From contig JAEYKW010000014.1 of NCBI GenBank assembly GCA_023408075.1, positions 31,017 through 95,016 of the forward strand: a stretch of DNA of 64,000 bases, read 5' to 3'. Under the pieces are notes generated by a model that was not told the origin of the DNA, ran no database searches, and saw only the letters and a list, made by a program, of their open reading frames with translations. Shown here in pieces: positions 59,705 to 64,000 of the stretch. The translations under genes were made by a program, and so were the position numbers. How positions within the stretch are numbered: the stretch's first letter is position 1; each line of letters starts with the position of its first letter. The stretch comes from Bacillota bacterium. GTDB lineage: Bacteria; Bacillota; Clostridia; Christensenellales; SZUA-584.

Positions 59705-59743
59705 TGGAGAAGAACGCGCTCAAAAGCATGAGAAGAAGCATAT
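59705..59743 (+). repeat. island 2 right repeat (sigG 3' end)
   Basis: Detached copy of the last 13 sigG codons, continuing to TAA and the native sigG terminator. Confidence 0.92.
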
Positions 59744-59760
59744 AAGAAATTGTGCAATCA

Positions 59761-59806
59761 AAGACCGTCTGTAAAACAATCTGCGCAGCGGTCTTATTTT
59801 TATTTT
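59761..59806 (+). terminator. native sigG terminator
   Basis: AAGACCG (59761-59767) and CGGTCTT (59789-59795), then ATTTTTATTTT. It followed sigG before island 2 inserted. Confidence 0.75.
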
Positions 59807-59837
59807 GCCGGTCATAGGATAAATAGAGGTGATATTT

Positions 59838-60098
59838 ATGACTCGGTATACCAAACTCCGGCAGATGGAAGTGGTGAATATTCTGGACGGCGCGCGGCTC
59901 GGATACCTGTGTGATTTGATGATTGATATGAGCTCGGGGAAAATTATCGGTATCGTCGTGCCGGGCCCGTCGAGGCTCTCGTTTTTGTTCAGAGGGCAAA
60001 AGGACAGCGTAATCCCGTGGCAGAACATACGCAAATTCGGCGAAGATGTGATTCTTGTGGAAGTCGATATCAATTCTATGCCGAGCTTTCAGGGCTAA
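59838..60098 (+). CDS. ylmC: YlmC/YmxH family sporulation protein (PRC barrel)
   Basis: 86 aa, one PRC barrel: VVNILDGARLGYLCDLMIDMSSGKIIGIVV, then IPWQNIRKFGEDVILVEV. Family members lie behind sigG in spore formers, as here. SD GAGGTGA; ATG 59838. Confidence 0.88.
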   Translation: MTRYTKLRQMEVVNILDGARLGYLCDLMIDMSSGKIIGIVVPGPSRLSFLFRGQKDSVIPWQNIRKFGEDVILVEVDINSMPSFQG

Positions 60099-60177
60099 GC
60101 CGCGCGCATCATACTCCGCAATTGTAATTATCCAAGATTATGTTATAATAATGGCAAAAAGGCTTGGGGGTTGTGGT

Positions 60178-60633
60178 ATGAAATGCGTTTTTTGCGGATA
60201 TCCGGAGAGCAAGGTTGTTGACTCAAGGCCGACGGAAGAAGGCAGCTCCATCAGGCGCCGCCGCGAATGCCTCTCCTGCAAGAAGCGTTTCACCACATAC
60301 GAGAAGATAGACAGCCTGCCGCTGCTCGTCGTGAAAAAGAACGGAGAAAGAGTCCCATTTGATTCGGATAAAATCAAAATCGGCATTATCAAAGCCTGCG
60401 AAAAACGTCCGGTTCCTGTGCAGGATATCGAAGAACTCGTCTCCAACATAGAAAAAAGCATATTCAACTCTTTGAGGCAGGAGATTTCCTCCAAGGAAAT
60501 CGGCGGGCTTGTTATGCGCGGCCTTAAAGACCTTGACGATGTGGCCTATGTCCGGTTTGCGTCCGTCTATAAAGAGTTTAAGGACGTGGATACCTTTATG
60601 CAAGAGCTGCAAAGACTGCTGGAAGAGAAATAA
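60178..60633 (+). CDS. nrdR: transcriptional repressor NrdR
   Basis: 151 aa. Zinc ribbon (CVFCGYPESKVVDSR, RRRRECLSCKKRFTTYE) and ATP-cone (VVKKNGERVPFDSDKI). Represses ribonucleotide reductase genes when dATP is high. The ATG at 60178 follows GGGGG; a longer frame runs upstream. Confidence 0.97.
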   Translation: MKCVFCGYPESKVVDSRPTEEGSSIRRRRECLSCKKRFTTYEKIDSLPLLVVKKNGERVPFDSDKIKIGIIKACEKRPVPVQDIEELVSNIEKSIFNSLRQEISSKEIGGLVMRGLKDLDDVAYVRFASVYKEFKDVDTFMQELQRLLEEK

Positions 60634-60652
60634 CGAATGGAGCAGCTAGGGA

Positions 60653-61453
60653 ATGATACTGGAAGAAAACAGCGGAGTCAAATTTCTGTCGATTCCGTCT
60701 TTTGAAAAAGCGGGCGGTGTGACGTGTGCGTTTTCCACACGCATCGGCGGCGTCAGCCCCAAACCGTTTGACACCCTCAACTTCAGCCGGAAGCGCGAAG
60801 AGAGCGACGAAAACTTCGAAGACAACTTCAGGCGGTTCGCCTGCGCCGTGGGCTTTGATGCGGACAAAGCCGTTGGGATTAACTATGCGCACAGCGCCGA
60901 GGTTTACCGCGTCACGCGTGAGGATGCGGGACGGGGTATTTTCAAGGAGGCGCTGCCGGAAATCTGCGACGGACTTTATACCGATGAGCCGGGCATACCG
61001 ATACTCTCGTTTCATGCGGACTGTACGCCGCTGTTTTTTTATGATCCGGTCAGGCGCGCTGCGGCGGTGTGCCATGCGGGCTGGCGCGGTGTGGCGGCGC
61101 ATATGGCAGCCAATGCCGTGGAAGCTCTCGCAAGCCTTGGGTGCAGGAAAGAGAATATTCTCGCGGCAATCGGCCCGTGCATCAGCGTGCAGAACTTCGA
61201 GGTGGGGGAAGAGGTCAGGGACGTCTTCATAAGTACGTTTGGCGGCTCGGTGGTGCAGGAACGCGGCGGCAGGCTCTATGTGGACCTCAACAAAGCGTGC
61301 TTTGCCGATATGGTGAACGCAGGGCTCAGCCCCGCGAATGTGGACGATGCGGCGCTCTGCACATTCGACAATGACGGCTTGTTTTACTCGCACCGCAGAG
61401 ACAAAGGAAAAACAGGCGCTATGGCCGCCGTGATTTTGATAAAGGAAAAATGA
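60653..61453 (+). CDS. pgeF: peptidoglycan editing factor PgeF (YfiH, laccase domain)
   Basis: 266 aa. Removes wrongly incorporated residues from peptidoglycan precursors in E. coli homologues. GRGIFKEALPEICDGLYTDEP, SFHADCTPLFF, VCHAGWRGVAAH and the C-terminal FYSHRRDKGKTGAMAAVILI hold the zinc ligands and family signature. Confidence 0.92.
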   Translation: MILEENSGVKFLSIPSFEKAGGVTCAFSTRIGGVSPKPFDTLNFSRKREESDENFEDNFRRFACAVGFDADKAVGINYAHSAEVYRVTREDAGRGIFKEALPEICDGLYTDEPGIPILSFHADCTPLFFYDPVRRAAAVCHAGWRGVAAHMAANAVEALASLGCRKENILAAIGPCISVQNFEVGEEVRDVFISTFGGSVVQERGGRLYVDLNKACFADMVNAGLSPANVDDAALCTFDNDGLFYSHRRDKGKTGAMAAVILIKEK

Positions 61454-61454
61454 C

Positions 61455-62156
61455 ATGAACGAGAAAGTATTGATTGTTGACGATGAACTCAATATATTGG
61501 AGCTTCTCGAATTCAATCTCAAAAAAGAAGGTTATGACGTAACGCGCGCGGATACCGGGGAGAAGGCCGTATCCATACTGGACCAAGTACGCCCGGATAT
61601 CGTGCTGCTTGATCAGATGCTGCCGGGGCTCGACGGGCTCGGCGTTCTCAAAAAAATGCGCGCGAACGAGGCGTTGTCGGACATCCCTGTCATCATGGTG
61701 ACGGCGCGCTCCGAAGAAATCGACAAGATCATCGGCCTCGAGCTCGGGGCAGACGACTACATCACGAAGCCCTTCAGTATGCGCGAGCTGCTGGCGCGCG
61801 TGAAGGCGCTGCTCCGGCGCACGAAAAGGCCCGATACGCCGGTGCCGGCGGTGCTTGGCTTTAAGCAGCTCAAGGTGGATACGGTGGGTTATATCGCGAG
61901 CATCGACGAAAAAAAGCTGCTGCTCACGCTCAAGGAATTCGATCTGCTCGTGCTGCTGATGTCGAGCCCGTCGCAGGTGTTTACGCGCGATGCGATACTG
62001 AACAAGGTCTGGGGCTACGACTATTTCGGAGAAACCCGCACCGTGGATGTTCACATCACGAACCTGAGGCGCAAGCTCAGCGAATACGGCGACCTGATTG
62101 AAACCGTCAGAGGCGTGGGATACCGGTTCAATACGCAAAATGAACAGAATATTTAG
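61455..62156 (+). CDS. OmpR/PhoB family response regulator
   Basis: 233 aa. Receiver domain with DDE start (LIVDDELNILELLEFNL), phosphoacceptor aspartate in IVLLDQMLPG, lysine in DYITKPFSMREL; C-terminal winged helix (TLKEFDLLVLLMSS, RDAILNKVWGYDYFGETRTVDVHI, GVGYRF). Probably phosphate- or envelope-stress PhoP type. Overlaps the kinase by 17 bases. Confidence 0.95.
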   Translation: MNEKVLIVDDELNILELLEFNLKKEGYDVTRADTGEKAVSILDQVRPDIVLLDQMLPGLDGLGVLKKMRANEALSDIPVIMVTARSEEIDKIIGLELGADDYITKPFSMRELLARVKALLRRTKRPDTPVPAVLGFKQLKVDTVGYIASIDEKKLLLTLKEFDLLVLLMSSPSQVFTRDAILNKVWGYDYFGETRTVDVHITNLRRKLSEYGDLIETVRGVGYRFNTQNEQNI

Positions 62157-63885
62157 AAAAGTTGCGCTGAGAATCACAGCGCTGTTTCTGGTTGTGATCA
62201 CCGCCGCAGGCGTGTTCACAGCCGTGCATCTGGACGATACCTACAAAAAAGACACGCGTGCGGCACTGCTGCAGAATGCCAGAGAGATCGAAAACATTTT
62301 GATCAAAATGGATGACTATGCCGAAACACTCAGAAGCATAGACCGTATCAGGGATATGCGCATCACGCTGATCGATTACGACGGTGAGGTTGTATTCGAT
62401 ACGCGCGCGGATACGGGATCGTTGGAAAACCATTCGGACAGGCCCGAGTTTATTGCGGCAATGCAGGACAGCTCGGGGTCAAATATCCGGCACAGCAGCA
62501 CGCTCGGGCAGAATATGATGTACCTCGCGATACGATCAGACAGCCTGAATCTGGTGATTCGTGTCGCCTTAATGCTTGAGGGCGTTTCGGCATATTCGGC
62601 GGAGCTTTGGATACCGCTGATTGTTGTTCTTGTCGTCACGTTTTTGTTGTGCCTTGGCATCGCGCTGTTCATTTCCCGGCGCATCACCAAACCCATCATT
62701 GCGCTGCAGGGAGACATGGCGCGCATCGCGCGCGGTGAGTACAACGCTCTGAAAGTCATTAAATCCGGCGATGAAATCGAAGAGCTGTCTCAATCGCTCC
62801 ACGACATGGCGGGCACGCTGAAACGGAATTTCTACGAAATCACAGAAAACAATTCGCGGCTGGAGGCTGTTTTCCGTGCGGTGCCGGGCGGCATCGTCGC
62901 CGTGGACAACGATATGCACGTCATTATGGCGAACCCGGCGGCACGCGGCATGTTCTCGATGTCGGCGGCGCCCGAGGGCCGGCATTTTCTGGAGGTGACA
63001 CAGCACACCCAGCTCGAATCGGTCATTCGTGAAGCGGCAAAATCACAAGGCGTGATCGAAAGAGAAATGACGGTTGTCAGGGGCCTTGAGGATATCACCC
63101 TGCAGGTGTTTGCCGTCTGTGTTTTCAGCGAAGGCTATGCCTACGGCGTGATACTGCTTGTGCAGGACATCACGCGGCTCAGAAGGCTCGAAACATTGCG
63201 CAGCGATTTCGCGGCCAATGTCTCTCACGAATTAAAAACGCCGCTGACTGTGATTCGCGGATTTACCGATACGCTCAAAGACAAAACAATTTCGCGCGAG
63301 GATGCGGACCGGTTTATCGACATCATATCGATAGAGTCCGAGCGTTTGTCACGGCTGATCGACGATATATTGCTGCTGTCGGACATCGAGAATTCGTCGT
63401 ATGTGCCCGCAGCTGTGGCCGATCTGCGTGAAGGCGTCAGCGAAGCGCTCGCGCTGCTCGATTCCAAGGCGAAGGGCAAGCAGATCACGCTGGCTGTCAG
63501 CATGGATGCAAAGCCCGTGATGGCGGCGGCCGAAAAAGACAGGGTCAAACAGATGGCCATCAATCTGATAGACAATGCGATAAAGTATACGCCGTCCGGC
63601 GGTACGGTGACCGTCGCGGTTACGCAGGAAGACGGCTTTGGCATATTGCGGGTGGAAGATACGGGGATCGGTATCCCGCAGGGGAACATTCCGCGGCTGT
63701 TCGAACGCTTTTACCGCGTGGATAAAAGCCGCTCGCGCGCGCTGGGGGGCACGGGCCTTGGCCTCGCTATCGTCAAGCACATTGTCAAGCTGTTCGAAGG
63801 CCATATCACCGTGAGCAGCGAGGTGGGAAAAGGCAGCGTATTCACCGTGTCTTTGCCTATGGACCGGAATCTCGAGCTCGGATAA
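62140..63885 (+). CDS. PhoR/WalK-like sensor histidine kinase
   Basis: 581 aa. Two membrane helices (about 8-28 and 146-168) around an extracytoplasmic domain, HAMP (SRRITKPIIALQGDMARIARG), PAS, then DHp with SHELKTPLTVIRGF (phosphorylated histidine) and CA with NLIDNAIKYTPSGG, DTGIGIP and GTGLGLAIVKHI. Pair of the regulator before it. ATG 62140. Confidence 0.95.
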   Translation: MNRIFRKVALRITALFLVVITAAGVFTAVHLDDTYKKDTRAALLQNAREIENILIKMDDYAETLRSIDRIRDMRITLIDYDGEVVFDTRADTGSLENHSDRPEFIAAMQDSSGSNIRHSSTLGQNMMYLAIRSDSLNLVIRVALMLEGVSAYSAELWIPLIVVLVVTFLLCLGIALFISRRITKPIIALQGDMARIARGEYNALKVIKSGDEIEELSQSLHDMAGTLKRNFYEITENNSRLEAVFRAVPGGIVAVDNDMHVIMANPAARGMFSMSAAPEGRHFLEVTQHTQLESVIREAAKSQGVIEREMTVVRGLEDITLQVFAVCVFSEGYAYGVILLVQDITRLRRLETLRSDFAANVSHELKTPLTVIRGFTDTLKDKTISREDADRFIDIISIESERLSRLIDDILLLSDIENSSYVPAAVADLREGVSEALALLDSKAKGKQITLAVSMDAKPVMAAAEKDRVKQMAINLIDNAIKYTPSGGTVTVAVTQEDGFGILRVEDTGIGIPQGNIPRLFERFYRVDKSRSRALGGTGLGLAIVKHIVKLFEGHITVSSEVGKGSVFTVSLPMDRNLELG

Positions 63886-63960
63886 AAATAATTATCCCAT
63901 GCTTGCACATTTTTGTGAAATATGATAGGATAATTTTCGAAAGCAAGCTTGATTTACAGG

Positions 63961-63985
63961 AGAGTGGGAAAAACCCACTCTTTTC
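63961..63985 (+). promoter_or_regulatory. leader hairpin, possibly of rimP
   Basis: AGAGTGGG, five A, CCCACTCT, followed by TTTTC. The same hairpin often precedes rimP in Clostridia, as I recall. No gene follows in the window. It could also be the terminator of the kinase operon. Confidence 0.35.
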
Positions 63986-64000
63986 AATTGTTTAGCCCTG

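Larger units (their letters stand above)
58060..59743. mobile_element. island 2: 1,645-bp two-gene insertion in the 3' end of sigG
   Basis: Bounded by a 39-bp perfect direct repeat of the sigG 3' end (58060-58098 and 59705-59743). The interior is strongly AT-rich. It holds a terminator, a promoter and two genes but no recombinase, so it must be mobilised in trans or be a remnant. The native sigG terminator and ymxH gene follow the right repeat. Confidence 0.88.

Overview
The window is about 64 kb of a spore-forming member of the Bacillota, most likely class Clostridia. It carries a full spoIIIAA-AH operon, sigG with a sigma-F/G-type promoter, ytfJ, dacF and ymxH-type sporulation genes, a phenylalanine T-box, and frequent TTG/GTG starts with strong Shine-Dalgarno (SD) sites. 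The host sequence is visibly GC-rich. Two stretches are strikingly AT-rich, and both turn out to be insertions into the 3' end of a core gene.

Host region 1 (1-20690) holds polA (5' end cut off by the window), coaE, a lytic transglycosylase, a peptide-type binding lipoprotein, a SpoU methyltransferase, T-box-controlled pheST, zapA, an M50 protease, scpAB, a DUF2953/ytfJ/dacF/rluB sporulation and cell-wall cluster, a four-gene biotin-dependent transcarboxylase-type cluster, and gapA.

Island 1 (20571-42581, about 21.9 kb) is bounded by a 120-bp direct repeat of the last codons of gapA. It begins with a tyrosine integrase next to the left repeat. It carries a second small tyrosine recombinase, two MerR/excisionase-like proteins, several repressors, an SF2 helicase, a phage-type DHH-like protein, a lone beta-helix protein, and a set of toxin or defence-like genes: a three-gene cyclase-like/NOV_C nuclease/zinc-protein operon, a HEPN protein, an ADP-ribosyltransferase-like protein and a MazF-like protein. 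It also holds two non-coding RNA candidates. No capsid, terminase, relaxase or type IV secretion gene is recognisable, so it looks like a satellite-type or integrative element rather than a complete prophage or conjugative element.

Host region 2 (42582-58100) holds an esterase lipoprotein, a VOC protein, glpK, the spoIIIA operon, an Asp23/AmaP/DUF2273 cell-envelope cluster, nusB, a TsaD paralogue, folD, xseAB, ispA and sigG.

Island 2 (58060-59743, 1,645 bp) is a tiny AT-rich insertion bounded by a 39-bp direct repeat of the sigG 3' end. It has its own promoter and terminator and two genes: a 286-aa soluble protein followed by a 178-aa four-helix membrane protein. This layout recalls lambda rexA-rexB. 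It carries no recombinase. Both islands follow one plan: they rebuild the 3' end of the invaded gene and put an intrinsic terminator directly behind its stop codon.

Host region 3 (59744-64000) restores the native sigG terminator, then holds ymxH/ylmC, nrdR, pgeF, a PhoP/PhoR-type two-component pair and a leader hairpin at the window edge.

The best candidates for something undescribed are island 2, the three-gene operon at 22561-24877, the multibranched hairpin domain at 35562-35815, and the use of gapA as an integration site. All family assignments come from reading motifs by eye; no database search was run.
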